Source: Histidinibacterium lentulum
GTDB lineage: Bacteria; Pseudomonadota; Alphaproteobacteria; Rhodobacterales; Rhodobacteraceae
Length of the DNA: 64,000 nucleotides
NCBI RefSeq assembly: GCF_003789055.1
Contig: NZ_ML119083.1
Coordinates: 424,706-488,705 of the forward strand
Direction of reading: 5' to 3'
The position numbers and the translations under genes are program-made. Below the pieces are notes generated by a model that ran no database searches, was not told the origin of the DNA, and saw nothing but the letters and a program-made list of their open reading frames with translations. Every line of letters begins with the position of its first letter. Position 1 is the first letter of the stretch. Of this stretch, positions 55,979 to 63,971 are shown piece by piece.

Positions 55979-57346
55979 ATGGACGACGAACTGATGGCGC
56001 GGATCACGGAGCGGGTCGGCGACCTGAGGGTCAGGCACCTGCTCGGCCGGGTCGCGGCGGTCCGCGGTCCCGTTCTCGACGTGGCCGGTTTCGGGACAGG
56101 TGTGCGGCTGGGCGATCCGGTGTCGCTCCCCTCGCTCGGCGACCGGCGCGGGGAGGTCATCGGCCTCATGCCCGATATGGCGGTCGTCCTGCTCGAAGGG
56201 GGCACGGACGGTGTCAGCCTGCGCACGCCGGTGCGGCTCGACCCGCCGGTGCGGTTCGCGCCGGGCGCGCACTGGCTCGGGCGGGTCATCGACCCGGACG
56301 GCCGGCCGCTCGACGGGCGCCCCCTGTTGCCCGGCCTCGGACGACGATCCCGCGACCAGCCGCCGCCTCCCCCCCATGACCGGCGCCCGCTGGGTACGCG
56401 GCTTGCCACCGGCCTCGCCGTCTTCGATACGTTCCTGCCCATCGTGCGCGGTCAGCGCATCGGCCTGTTCGCCGGGTCGGGCGTCGGCAAGTCGACGCTC
56501 CTGGGGGATCTCGCCCGGTGGGTCGAGGCCGATGTAACCGTAATCGCGCTGGTCGGGGAGCGGGGGCGCGAGCTGCGCCATTTCGTCGAAGGGGTTCTGG
56601 GGCCCGTGGGTATGGCGAGGGCCGTCGTCGTCAGCGCGACCTCCGATTCCGCGCCGCAGCTGCGGCGCGCCTGCGCCCCGGCGGCGATGACGGTGGCGGA
56701 GCATTTCCGGGACGAAGGCAGGCAGGTCCTGCTCCTTGTCGACAGCGTCACACGCTTCGCCGAGGCGCATCGCGAACTCGCACTTGCCCGGGGGGAGGCG
56801 GCATCGCTGCGGGGGTTTCCCCCGTCGACGGCGCCGGCCATCGCCGGCCTTTGTGAACGCGCCGGTCCGGGAACCGGAGAGGCCGGCGACATCACGGCGG
56901 TCTTCACCGTGCTCGTTGCGGGTTCCGACATGGAGGAACCCGTGGCGGACATGCTGAGAGGGGTTCTCGACGGGCACGTGGTGCTCGACCGCACCATAGC
57001 GGAACGCGGGCGGTTTCCGGCGGTCGATGTCCTGAGATCCGTCTCGCGGTCGCTTCCCGATGCCGCGAACCCGCAGGAGAACCTGCTTCTGACAGAGGCG
57101 CGCCGGATGCTCGGCCTTTATGACCGGTCCGAACTCATGATCCAGTCCGGTCTTTACACCCCAGGGAGCGACGAACGGCTCGACGCCGCAATCGCCTGTC
57201 AGGCCGAACTCGAGCGCTTTCTCGCGCGCCGCTCGCCTCGGGGTCCGGAGGAGAGCTTCGCCGCGCTCCGCCGCGTGCTGGCCCAGCGGCCCCCGGTCCG
57301 GGACGACGGTGTCAGCCGAAGCGGGCCGCCCCCTGCAAGAGTATGA
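55979..57346 (+). CDS. fliI: Flagellum-specific ATPase FliI
   Basis: A 455-residue F1-beta-like ATPase. Walker A is AGSGVGKST (165-173, K171), with GERGREL and Walker B VLLLVDSVTRFAEAHRE; GLYTPGSDERLDAAI is near the C-terminus. It energises export with FliH. I chose the ATG at 55979; a GTG at 55949 would add ten residues and an ATG at 55994 would remove five. It is a single plus-strand gene divergent from flgB, and its last 35 bases overlap the convergent DUF1217 gene. Confidence 0.96.
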   Translation: MDDELMARITERVGDLRVRHLLGRVAAVRGPVLDVAGFGTGVRLGDPVSLPSLGDRRGEVIGLMPDMAVVLLEGGTDGVSLRTPVRLDPPVRFAPGAHWLGRVIDPDGRPLDGRPLLPGLGRRSRDQPPPPPHDRRPLGTRLATGLAVFDTFLPIVRGQRIGLFAGSGVGKSTLLGDLARWVEADVTVIALVGERGRELRHFVEGVLGPVGMARAVVVSATSDSAPQLRRACAPAAMTVAEHFRDEGRQVLLLVDSVTRFAEAHRELALARGEAASLRGFPPSTAPAIAGLCERAGPGTGEAGDITAVFTVLVAGSDMEEPVADMLRGVLDGHVVLDRTIAERGRFPAVDVLRSVSRSLPDAANPQENLLLTEARRMLGLYDRSELMIQSGLYTPGSDERLDAAIACQAELERFLARRSPRGPEESFAALRRVLAQRPPVRDDGVSRSGPPPARV

Positions 57347-58118
57347 GGGCAGTCGCGTTGGGCGAGGCTGACTGCGACGCGAGGGATTCGGACCGCACCA
57401 TGAAGAGCCGGACGACCCTCTCCCTGATATCGGGGGCTGCGAAGTCCGCGGGATCGTCGGTGCCGAGGACGCTCCGCGCCCGCTGTCGGAACTGGTCAAG
57501 CTGCTGATCGAGGTCGATCCGCCCGAATCCGGGACCGAATCCCAGCGCCGTCTCGAAGACCCGGCGCAGGGGCGGATCTCCCATCAGGGCGAACCACCGG
57601 GCACGGGTTCCTTCCGTGGAGGCCAGAAGATCCGCGAGACCCGAGTCGAGGTTCAGGGCAAGGCGCAGATCGTTGTTCTGCTCGCCCACCGCGCGCGCGA
57701 ACGCGCGACTTTCGTAGCGCGAGATGAGGGTGTCGGCGAAGCCGCTGAACTGGGTCCGGCCCGCGCCCCCGAGATCGCCGAACCCCATCGCCCGCGAGAA
57801 GACCTCGTACCGGGTATCTCCGAGGCGTCTGGCAAAGGCGCTCCCGGACAGCGTGCCTTCGGCGAGGATCTTCCGGATGAAGGCCCGGTTGCCAACGTCT
57901 GCCTCGAGGCCGAACGCGCCCAGGGCCACTTCGAGCAGCCGCCGGTCGGCCATGAAGTCGTCCACCGAGGAGATCCGACCCAGCGCGGTTCGGACATGGT
58001 CCGTCAGGCGCGCGACCGGAGCGCTCTCGGCAAATGCGGACTTCTGCGTGTCGAGGGTGCGATCGAGAAAGCGCCAACCGGCATAGCCTCCTAGCGGGAC
58101 GACGGGCCGAAAGGTCAT
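57312..58118 (-). CDS. DUF1217-family flagellar protein
   Basis: A 268-residue mostly helical protein of the DUF1217 family, found in flagellar clusters of alphaproteobacteria. It begins MTFRPVVPLGGYAGWRFLDR and contains AFGLEADVGNRAFIRKILAE and FIRKILAEGTLSGSAFARR-type repeats of the family. No signal or membrane segment is seen. Its biochemical role is unknown. It overlaps flbT by four bases upstream and the fliI 3' end by 35 bases in convergent orientation. Confidence 0.87.
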   Translation of the reverse strand: MTFRPVVPLGGYAGWRFLDRTLDTQKSAFAESAPVARLTDHVRTALGRISSVDDFMADRRLLEVALGAFGLEADVGNRAFIRKILAEGTLSGSAFARRLGDTRYEVFSRAMGFGDLGGAGRTQFSGFADTLISRYESRAFARAVGEQNNDLRLALNLDSGLADLLASTEGTRARWFALMGDPPLRRVFETALGFGPGFGRIDLDQQLDQFRQRARSVLGTDDPADFAAPDIRERVVRLFMVRSESLASQSASPNATALILLQGAARFG

Positions 58119-58525
58119 CGTGTTTCACCGGACAGGCCGAAAAGGCGCTCCTCGCGTGGCAGCAGGCCGCGAAGACGCTTCAGGGCCCGGTAGAAATCCG
58201 CCGCCGCCACCGCTTCCGTAGCGGCCGTCAGGGTGGCGCGGCTGTCCTCGTCGCGCAGGACCTGGCTCAGCTGCTCGATGCCTTGCATGATCTGATGTCC
58301 CGCGTCGTCCTCGGAGACATCGCCGGAGAGCACGAGCTGGGCGATGTAGCAGACCCGGCGGACCGGAGTGTTGGCTTCGTCCGGCCGGATGGCATCCCTC
58401 AGGCGCAGGATGTTGGCCTTGGGCGTGAGGATCGACAATCTCGATCGACGATCCCCGTTCTCGATCACCGCGCCGTTGACGAGGACCCGTTCCCGCGGTC
58501 CGAGCTTCAGAACGAGGCAGGTCAT
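58115..58525 (-). CDS. flbT: Flagellin synthesis post-transcriptional regulator FlbT
   Basis: A 136-residue protein beginning MTCLVLKLGPRERVLVNGAV, followed by RSRLSILTPKANILRLRDAI, matching FlbT. In Caulobacter FlbT binds the flagellin mRNA leader and promotes its decay until the hook is complete; other species use it as an activator. The ATG at 58525 lies within the end of flaF (four-base overlap). The target here is probably the structured flagellin leader at 60542-60670 (inference). Confidence 0.93.
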   Translation of the reverse strand: MTCLVLKLGPRERVLVNGAVIENGDRRSRLSILTPKANILRLRDAIRPDEANTPVRRVCYIAQLVLSGDVSEDDAGHQIMQGIEQLSQVLRDEDSRATLTAATEAVAAADFYRALKRLRGLLPREERLFGLSGETR

Positions 58526-58896
58526 CGCGGAGCCTCGGCGCGGTTCAGGCCGCGCATGATGGCCGTGTTGATGTCGATGAGAACGCTCGCGTCTGCCTGT
58601 CCCCGCAAAACCCGCCGGCTGTGCAATGTCACGCATTCGAAGAGGTGGAATATCCTGCCTCGAAGGTCCGCTGGCAGAGCGTTGGTCTGATCGGCCACCT
58701 CGGCGGCGAGATGTGCCCAGACGCGCCGGTTCTCGAGCAGGGCCATGGCGAGGCGCGGAAGATCCTGCGGTGTGGCGGCTGCCGCGGCGAGCTTCGCCGT
58801 GATCTGCGAGAAGAGCTGCAGTTCTGCATCCCGTCCTGTCAGGATCGGCGAAGTGGTGGGCGCATAGGCGCGCCGGGCCCGGTCGATGACGTTCAC
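58522..58896 (-). CDS. flaF: Flagellin synthesis regulator FlaF
   Basis: A 124-residue FlaF with N-terminal NVIDRARRAYAPTTSPILTG and central MALLENRRVWAHLAAEVAD, plus NALPADLRGRIFHLFECVTL. FlaF acts with FlbT and may assist flagellin export or translation. It follows the flagellin gene after a 97-base gap containing two stem-loops and is coupled to flbT. Confidence 0.93.
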   Translation of the reverse strand: MNVIDRARRAYAPTTSPILTGRDAELQLFSQITAKLAAAAATPQDLPRLAMALLENRRVWAHLAAEVADQTNALPADLRGRIFHLFECVTLHSRRVLRGQADASVLIDINTAIMRGLNRAEAPR

Positions 58897-58901
58897 GTCG
58901 G

Positions 58902-58941
58902 AGTCCTTTCGGGACTGGATCGGTGCGGCGGCTTCGGCCGC
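58902..58941 (-). terminator. Two stem-loops between flagellin and flaF
   Basis: GCGGC/GCCGC (58928-58932 with 58937-58941, four-base loop) and AGTCC/GGACT (58902-58906 with 58912-58916) lie in the flagellin-flaF gap. They may attenuate or stabilise the abundant flagellin transcript so that flaF-flbT is expressed less. No T-run is present. Confidence 0.4.
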
Positions 58942-58993
58942 GGGGGATCAGGTCTCGGAATGGGGAAGGCGCGGTGACGTCTTCCCCCCGTCC

Positions 58994-60541
58994 TCAACGG
59001 AACAGCGACAGGATCGACTGCGGTGCCTGGTTCGCGATCGAAAGCGCCTGGGTCCCGAGCTGCTGCTGGACCTGCAGCGCCTGGAGTCTGGCGGAGGCTT
59101 CCTCCATGTCGGCGTCCACCAGGCTTCCGATGCCCGACTTGAGCGTATCGGTCAGCTTGGAGATGAACTCCGACTGGGTCTCGATCCGCCCCTGGATCGA
59201 GCCGAATGCCGCGGCCGACTCGATCGCCGTATCGATCCACGTCTCGATATTGGCGAGGGCGGATGCGACGCCCGCATCCGTGGTCACGTCGATCTTGTCG
59301 ACGCCCACGAGTCCGCCGGTGGCCGTTCCGCCCGCCGCTCCCGTGGTCGTCAGGCTCAGCGCGGTGCCGTCGTTGTCGATCTGGAGGCGCCATTGACCCG
59401 TGGCGGGATCCTGACTCACGCGGGTTTCGATATTCGTCAGACCCGCCCCGTCGATCACGGTCTTCAGACCCCTCGCGACATCCTCCATGCTCTCGCCGCG
59501 ACCGGCCACATAGTCGTAGTTCTGGCCGCCGATCGTCACGCGGTAGCCATCGCCGTTCTGGACGGCGGCTGCGGCGGAGAAGGCGATCTCGGACGCACGG
59601 CTCTGGATCGTTCCGCTGCTGGCGGTGGCCGGCGCGGAGGTCACGCCGTTGGACTGGATGGCGAAAGTCGCGCCGCCGCCCGAGGTCGTGCCCGTGTTGA
59701 TCTCCACGTCGTCGAACTTTGATGTCGAGCTGATGGTGAGCACGGCGGCCGCCGAGGTCGCGGTGATCCCTTCGATCCCCGCCGCATTGATGGCCGCCTG
59801 GAAACCCGCGGCGATCTCATCGACCGTTCCGGTCGCGTCGGTGGTATAGTTCACCGTCGTGCCCGCGATCTGCATCGTATAGGTCTGCGCGTTGCCAGCC
59901 GTGCCTGCAACGGTGATGGCGGCCAGGTTCGCACCGTTGGAGAAGGCCCCGCCGGTCCCGTTCGCGGCAAGGTTGCCGCCGAGGGTGGTCGTGGCATTCG
60001 CGGTGAGGGGCGTCCCGGTCCCGAACGCACCTGCGTCGAAGGTCAGATCCTGACGCCCCACGGCGATCTGCGAGGCGGTGACGGAACCGTCAGGCGCCCG
60101 GTCGAGCGACGAAAGGACATTGACGTTGTCGGTACCGGACAGGAGGCTGAGACCGTTGAACTGGGCCGCCCCTACGACCGAGGAGATCTGGTCGGAGAGC
60201 GCCTTGATGTCGGCCTGCAGCTTCTCTCGGTCGACGTTCTGTTCCTGCGCCCCGACGATCTTCTCCTTCATCTGGGTCAGAAGGTCGGTCGTGGTCTCCG
60301 CCGCGGTGCGGGCCACGGCCACGGTCGATTCGCCGAGAGCGAGCGATTCCGAGATCGCCTTGAACCCCTTCACGTCGGATTCCATGACTTTGGAAATCGC
60401 CCAGACGGCGGAATTGTCCTTTGCCGAGCCGATCGCCTTGCCGGTGGAGATAAGGTTCTGGGTATCGGTCAGGTTGCGGTTGATCGACTTCAGGGTCTGA
60501 AGGGCGACCATTGCGCCGTTGTTTGTCAGAATGCTGGACAT
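58994..60541 (-). CDS. fliC: Flagellin
   Basis: A 515-residue flagellin with conserved ends: MSSILTNNGAMVALQTLKSI and the C-terminal GTQALSIANQAPQSILSLFR. The variable surface region (about 150-400) contains two related modules, 221-262 (TMQIAGTTVNYTTDATGTVD) and 332-375 (YRVTIGGQNYDYVAGRGESM), probably an internal duplication. The many threonine and serine residues there could be glycosylated. AAAGGA precedes the start by about 11 bases. The leader of over 100 bases with hairpins and the adjacent flaF-flbT suggest post-transcriptional control. It is the only flagellin in the window. Confidence 0.96.
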   Translation of the reverse strand: MSSILTNNGAMVALQTLKSINRNLTDTQNLISTGKAIGSAKDNSAVWAISKVMESDVKGFKAISESLALGESTVAVARTAAETTTDLLTQMKEKIVGAQEQNVDREKLQADIKALSDQISSVVGAAQFNGLSLLSGTDNVNVLSSLDRAPDGSVTASQIAVGRQDLTFDAGAFGTGTPLTANATTTLGGNLAANGTGGAFSNGANLAAITVAGTAGNAQTYTMQIAGTTVNYTTDATGTVDEIAAGFQAAINAAGIEGITATSAAAVLTISSTSKFDDVEINTGTTSGGGATFAIQSNGVTSAPATASSGTIQSRASEIAFSAAAAVQNGDGYRVTIGGQNYDYVAGRGESMEDVARGLKTVIDGAGLTNIETRVSQDPATGQWRLQIDNDGTALSLTTTGAAGGTATGGLVGVDKIDVTTDAGVASALANIETWIDTAIESAAAFGSIQGRIETQSEFISKLTDTLKSGIGSLVDADMEEASARLQALQVQQQLGTQALSIANQAPQSILSLFR

Positions 60542-60560
60542 CGTGACTATCGTCCTTTCC

Positions 60561-60661
60561 GGCCGGCATTTGCCCGGCCATCGGTTGAGGATGCGCCGCG
60601 CGCTTCAGCCGCGGCGGAGATCGCCATTCTGACGGGGACCAGCCGGACGCTTCGGTCCGGC
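60561..60661 (-). promoter_or_regulatory. Structured flagellin mRNA leader (two hairpins)
   Basis: Hairpin 1: GCCGGAC (60642-60648) pairs with GTCCGGC (60655-60661) over six bases. Hairpin 2: GGCCGG (60561-60566) pairs with CCGGCC (60574-60579) and lies just before the Shine-Dalgarno sequence (60553-60558). Both would lie in the untranslated leader if transcription starts downstream of the CtrA-like site, and they are candidate FlbT targets. Hairpin 1 could instead end the upstream flgN-like transcript. Confidence 0.45.
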
Positions 60662-60706
60662 GGGCCGCACTCTCGCGAATGCAGGGCGATCTAGACATCT
60701 CAAGCG

Positions 60707-60721
60707 TCAAGGAAGGGCTAA
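60707..60721 (-). promoter_or_regulatory. CtrA-like box upstream of the flagellin gene
   Basis: On the minus strand TTAG (60721-60718), seven bases, then TTGA (60710-60707). It lies 166 bases before the flagellin ATG in the gap after the flgN-like gene. Two mismatches from TTAA-N7-TTAA. Confidence 0.45.
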
Positions 60722-60758
60722 CGCCGGCGCGCGCGATGACCGGAGTTTGGCTCGTGTT

Positions 60759-61100
60759 TTAGGCTTTGCGTTCGAAGACGTGGCGCGTGTCCGCAGCGAC
60801 GTCGGCCTTGTGCCCGCGGGAATCGTAGGTGGTCAGCCGCGACCGAACCTGTCGCACGTCTCGCAGGCGGGCGCGTGCAGTGGCAATCCCGTCGAGCGAG
60901 GCCGCGAGAAGCGCGTGGACCCGCTGCGCCTCCTCCCGGATCTGGTCCAGTGCCTCCTTCGGCACTTCCGCCACCCGCAACCGCTCGAGCGCCGCCCGTT
61001 TGCATGCGGTCAGAGCTGCCACGGCGCCGAGGTCGCCGGCCAGCAGAGCGCGGCGTTCTTCGACGAGGAGACGCTCAAGTGCGGCAATCGCGTCAGTCAT
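60759..61100 (-). CDS. FlgN-like flagellar export chaperone candidate
   Basis: A 113-residue helical protein with LERLLVEERRALLAGDLGAV at the start and a C-terminal coiled coil, the pattern of FlgN-type chaperones that escort FlgK and FlgL. Similarity is by pattern rather than strong identity. It overlaps the rod-binding protein gene by eight bases and lies upstream of the flagellin promoter. No other flgN candidate is seen in the window. Confidence 0.75.
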   Translation of the reverse strand: MTDAIAALERLLVEERRALLAGDLGAVAALTACKRAALERLRVAEVPKEALDQIREEAQRVHALLAASLDGIATARARLRDVRQVRSRLTTYDSRGHKADVAADTRHVFERKA

Positions 61101-61371
61101 CCGCTCGCTCCTTCAGGCTCCGGAAGATCGATTCGGCGAGGCCGATGCCCCCGGCTTCCGCCATGACCATGGCCTGCCGCCGTGTCAGAAAGGAGGAGAA
61201 CTGATCCTCGCCCGCGCCGCCGCCGCCAAGCCCCTCCCGGGTTTTCCCGAGGCCGGCGGCGGACAGCATTTCCGCAAGAAAGGCGCCTTCCAGTTCCTTG
61301 GCGGCATGGCGCAGCCTGGCGTCGTGCGGGGAAATTGCAGGGACGGGTCCGGTCGGTGTGATGTCGGTCAT
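61093..61371 (-). CDS. Rod-binding protein (FlgJ N-terminal domain type)
   Basis: A 92-residue protein with AAKELEGAFLAEMLSAAG and FLTRRQAMVMAEAGGIGLAE, matching the rod-binding domain of FlgJ. The C-terminal muramidase domain is absent, as in many alphaproteobacteria, so a separate lytic enzyme must open the peptidoglycan. The ATG at 61371 is used; a start 11 codons upstream (61404) is possible. It is coupled to the flgN-like gene and divergent from fliK. Confidence 0.88.
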   Translation of the reverse strand: MTDITPTGPVPAISPHDARLRHAAKELEGAFLAEMLSAAGLGKTREGLGGGGAGEDQFSSFLTRRQAMVMAEAGGIGLAESIFRSLKERADD

Positions 61372-61477
61372 GTGAGGTCCGATGCAGAGGATTTTCCCCA
61401 ACATGACCGGTCGGCGGTAAAGATCGGGTAAGCAATTGCCGCGAAACTGTCTCCGAAGCCTCTGGCCCGGAGATCCG

Positions 61478-63097
61478 ATGCAGACGACCCTGTCCCCTGC
61501 TCATGTGGCACCGCACGCCGCCGTCCATATGGCGTCGGCTCCCTCACAGACCTTGTTGAAAGGCGACTTCGCCCGCTTCATGGACCGGCAGGCCGTTTCT
61601 GTCGTCCCCAGCGTCACCCCATCATCGGCCGAGACAGGAGAGGACCCCGCGCCGGTCGCCGCAAGATCGGGGAGGCCTGAGGGCGAGGTAGAGCCTGCCC
61701 TGCCAACGACTACGCGGCTCGGCGGTGACGCGCCATTGCTTGCTTCGTCGATCACTGTCGATGAGGACGCCGCCGCCGAACCGGAGCCAGAGGTTCCGCG
61801 AGAGACACCACCGGGCTCGGCCGGATCGGATATGCGGTGGCCCGGCAGTGGCGGTTCATGGGTCGCGCCGGATACCGCCCGACCCATCGACGACGGCCTT
61901 GAGCCCGGTGCGGAGGTCGACGACCGACAAGACCGGCATGAAGCGGGGTCCCCCCGGCCGGACGGCGGCACGGCGCTACGGCGGCCAACCAGGCCGACGC
62001 GCGCGACCGGAGCGTTTCCGGCCACGGACTCACTGACGCTTCTCGCGGGAACGCCGGCACGAAAGGCCGGGGAGCCCGCCGTTCCAACCAATCCGGTTGG
62101 CGAACGACATCCGGAGACACGACCCTCCCCGGTCGCCACCGGCGCGACGCGAGCAACGACCGTCGAGGACGTAGTCGGGATCGCCCGCTCGCTTGACCGG
62201 CGAGCGACCCACGCGCCCGCCGCTCCTCCGCCCCGCACGGCGGCAGCCGTTGAGCCTGTTCTCCTCCCGGTCGCAGCGCCGGGAGCAACACGACCTGCGG
62301 CGAGCCACACGCCTGCCTCGGCCGCTGCCCCTGAGGCCGCGTCCGCCTTGCTCTCCGCGGCGTCCACCTCCCCAACGACCATGACGGGCGGCACGAGCGA
62401 CGACGTTCCGTTCCGGGCAACCCCGGCGCCGGTCCCCCGGGAGGCCGCCCGGCCGGATCAGCGTAAGACCGCGAAGCACGGCACGACGACTCAAGGAGCG
62501 GGTGCAGTCCCTCCCCAGTCTGCGCCTCCCCCGTCGGTGACGGCGTCCGTCACCGGGGCTGCAAGTCTCCCGCCGGGAGAGGGAGGGAAGCAGAGTGCAC
62601 TTGCTCCGCAAGCAGAGCTGCTCTCGGCTGGACCTGTCGCGCCGGACCCGGCGCCCGGCGCGGCCGCGACACGGGCGAGCCTGGCACCGGCCGTGCAGGC
62701 CGCCCCGCTCGTGCAGCAGCTGACGACGGTGATTCAGGCTTCCTCGCCCGGAGTCACGGAGATCAGGCTCGACCCAGTCGAGCTCGGTCGGGTAATCCTG
62801 ACCCTCACGAGCGGCGAGTCGGGACTGACCGTCGTGGTCAACGCCGATCGGCCGGAGACAGCAGACCTGGTCCGCCGGCATCTCGAGAGCCTGTCGGCCG
62901 AACTCAGGCAGATCGGCTATGGAGCCGTCAGCTACAGCTTCACCAACTCGGGGTCCGGTTCGGGGCCCGACCGCGGACAGGCGGCGGAACGGGCAGACGC
63001 CGGCGGGTCGGAGCCCGCGCCGGAGCAGACCGGCCGCACAAGCACCGACAGAAGGGTCGCCGGCACGGCCGACGGTACCCTCGATATCAGGATATGA
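61478..63097 (+). CDS. fliK: Flagellar hook-length control protein FliK
   Basis: A 539-residue protein with a long low-complexity, proline/alanine/threonine-rich N-terminal ruler region (about 1-410). A compact C-terminal domain holds EIRLDPVELGRVILTLTSGE (from about 427) and RRHLESLSAELRQIGYGAVS, the Flg_hook signature. It measures the hook and triggers the FlhB switch. The ATG at 61478 has GGAG upstream; an earlier in-frame start at 61436 is less likely. It precedes flgD by nine bases. Confidence 0.9.
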   Translation: MQTTLSPAHVAPHAAVHMASAPSQTLLKGDFARFMDRQAVSVVPSVTPSSAETGEDPAPVAARSGRPEGEVEPALPTTTRLGGDAPLLASSITVDEDAAAEPEPEVPRETPPGSAGSDMRWPGSGGSWVAPDTARPIDDGLEPGAEVDDRQDRHEAGSPRPDGGTALRRPTRPTRATGAFPATDSLTLLAGTPARKAGEPAVPTNPVGERHPETRPSPVATGATRATTVEDVVGIARSLDRRATHAPAAPPPRTAAAVEPVLLPVAAPGATRPAASHTPASAAAPEAASALLSAASTSPTTMTGGTSDDVPFRATPAPVPREAARPDQRKTAKHGTTTQGAGAVPPQSAPPPSVTASVTGAASLPPGEGGKQSALAPQAELLSAGPVAPDPAPGAAATRASLAPAVQAAPLVQQLTTVIQASSPGVTEIRLDPVELGRVILTLTSGESGLTVVVNADRPETADLVRRHLESLSAELRQIGYGAVSYSFTNSGSGSGPDRGQAAERADAGGSEPAPEQTGRTSTDRRVAGTADGTLDIRI

Positions 63098-63106
63098 GGC
63101 GAGACC

Positions 63107-63802
63107 ATGACAACAGCCGCGACCCCGAACACTGCCGTCCAGCAGGCGTTCTCCAATTCCGCCAGGAGCACCGTCGCCGAGGCGGCTGCAAGCTCCGGCG
63201 GGGTGCGCAGGGCGGTGATCGGATCGGACTTCGATACGTTCCTGAAGATGCTGACGGTGCAGATGGAGAACCAGGACCCTCTCAACCCTACCGATTCCTC
63301 CGAATATGCTGTCCAGCTCGCCACTTTCTCCGGCGTCGAGCAGCAGGTGCGCACGAACGAGCTTCTGGCGACGATCGTCGATCGCGCCTCGGGCGGTCTC
63401 GGAGAGATTGCCGGGTGGGTTGGCCGACAGGCCCGAGTGGTCGCTCCGGTCGAGGTAGGTGTGGCGGGCGTAACGGTCGCCGCGGAGCCGGTCCCCTTTT
63501 CAGACCGCGCTACACTGACTGTCAGAAGCGCGACCGGTCAGCTGGTCGCGTCCGAGGCGTTTCCGCCGACCGGGGGCGAGGTCCACTGGACGCCTCCCGC
63601 GGGGCTCTCGATTCCGCCCGGACCCCTCAGTTTCGAGGTCGAGAGCTTCGCCGCGGACGTGTCGCTCGGTTCCGAACTTGCGGCTGTCTACGCCGACATC
63701 AGGGAGGTCCGGCTGGATCGCGGCACGCCCAGCCTGGTCCTTGCCGGCGGCACGGTTGTCCCGGCCGATTCTGTAACGGCCCTGCGCGAGCGCCCCCGGT
63801 GA
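63107..63802 (+). CDS. flgD: Flagellar hook cap protein FlgD
   Basis: A 231-residue FlgD with the conserved N-terminal FLKMLTVQMENQDPLNPTDS and YAVQLATFSGVEQQ. A C-terminal beta-rich domain (about 100-215) matches the FlgD Ig-like/Tudor fold. It caps the growing hook so FlgE can polymerise. It follows fliK directly and is the last flagellar gene in the window. Confidence 0.95.
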   Translation: MTTAATPNTAVQQAFSNSARSTVAEAAASSGGVRRAVIGSDFDTFLKMLTVQMENQDPLNPTDSSEYAVQLATFSGVEQQVRTNELLATIVDRASGGLGEIAGWVGRQARVVAPVEVGVAGVTVAAEPVPFSDRATLTVRSATGQLVASEAFPPTGGEVHWTPPAGLSIPPGPLSFEVESFAADVSLGSELAAVYADIREVRLDRGTPSLVLAGGTVVPADSVTALRERPR

Positions 63803-63919
63803 AGGAGGGCGCCGCGATCCCGCCGGGGCTTGCCTACCGCGGCGAAGCCCCTGGCCGGATGCGGTGAAGAACCGTAACCGCCCGATTGAAGCCGCCTGCC
63901 TGATTGCGGGGTTCCGAGC

Positions 63920-63959
63920 TAAGACACGTGCATAACGACGTCGTTAGCGACGTGTCTTA
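63920..63959. repeat. Near-perfect 40-bp inverted repeat
   Basis: Two 20-base halves (63920-63939 and 63940-63959) meet without a spacer and match at 17 of 20 positions; the outer ten bases (TAAGACACGT / ACGTGTCTTA) and inner seven (TAACGAC / GTCGTTA) are perfect. It ends 12 bases before a gene start. It could be a terminator-like hairpin shielding that gene from flgD read-through, an operator for a dimeric regulator, or part of a mobile-element end. Confidence 0.8.
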
Positions 63960-63971
63960 TCGGAAGGTGCC

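Noticed and set aside
61417..61431. GTAA-N7-GTAA between the rod-binding gene and fliK as a sixth CtrA-like box
   Set aside because: Spacing is right but both half-sites lack the leading T of TTAA, so it is too degenerate to list.
61501..62394. Minus-strand frame opposite the low-complexity part of fliK
   Set aside because: Ser/Ala/Gly-rich antisense of a Pro/Ala/Thr-rich region without ribosome-binding site or family similarity.
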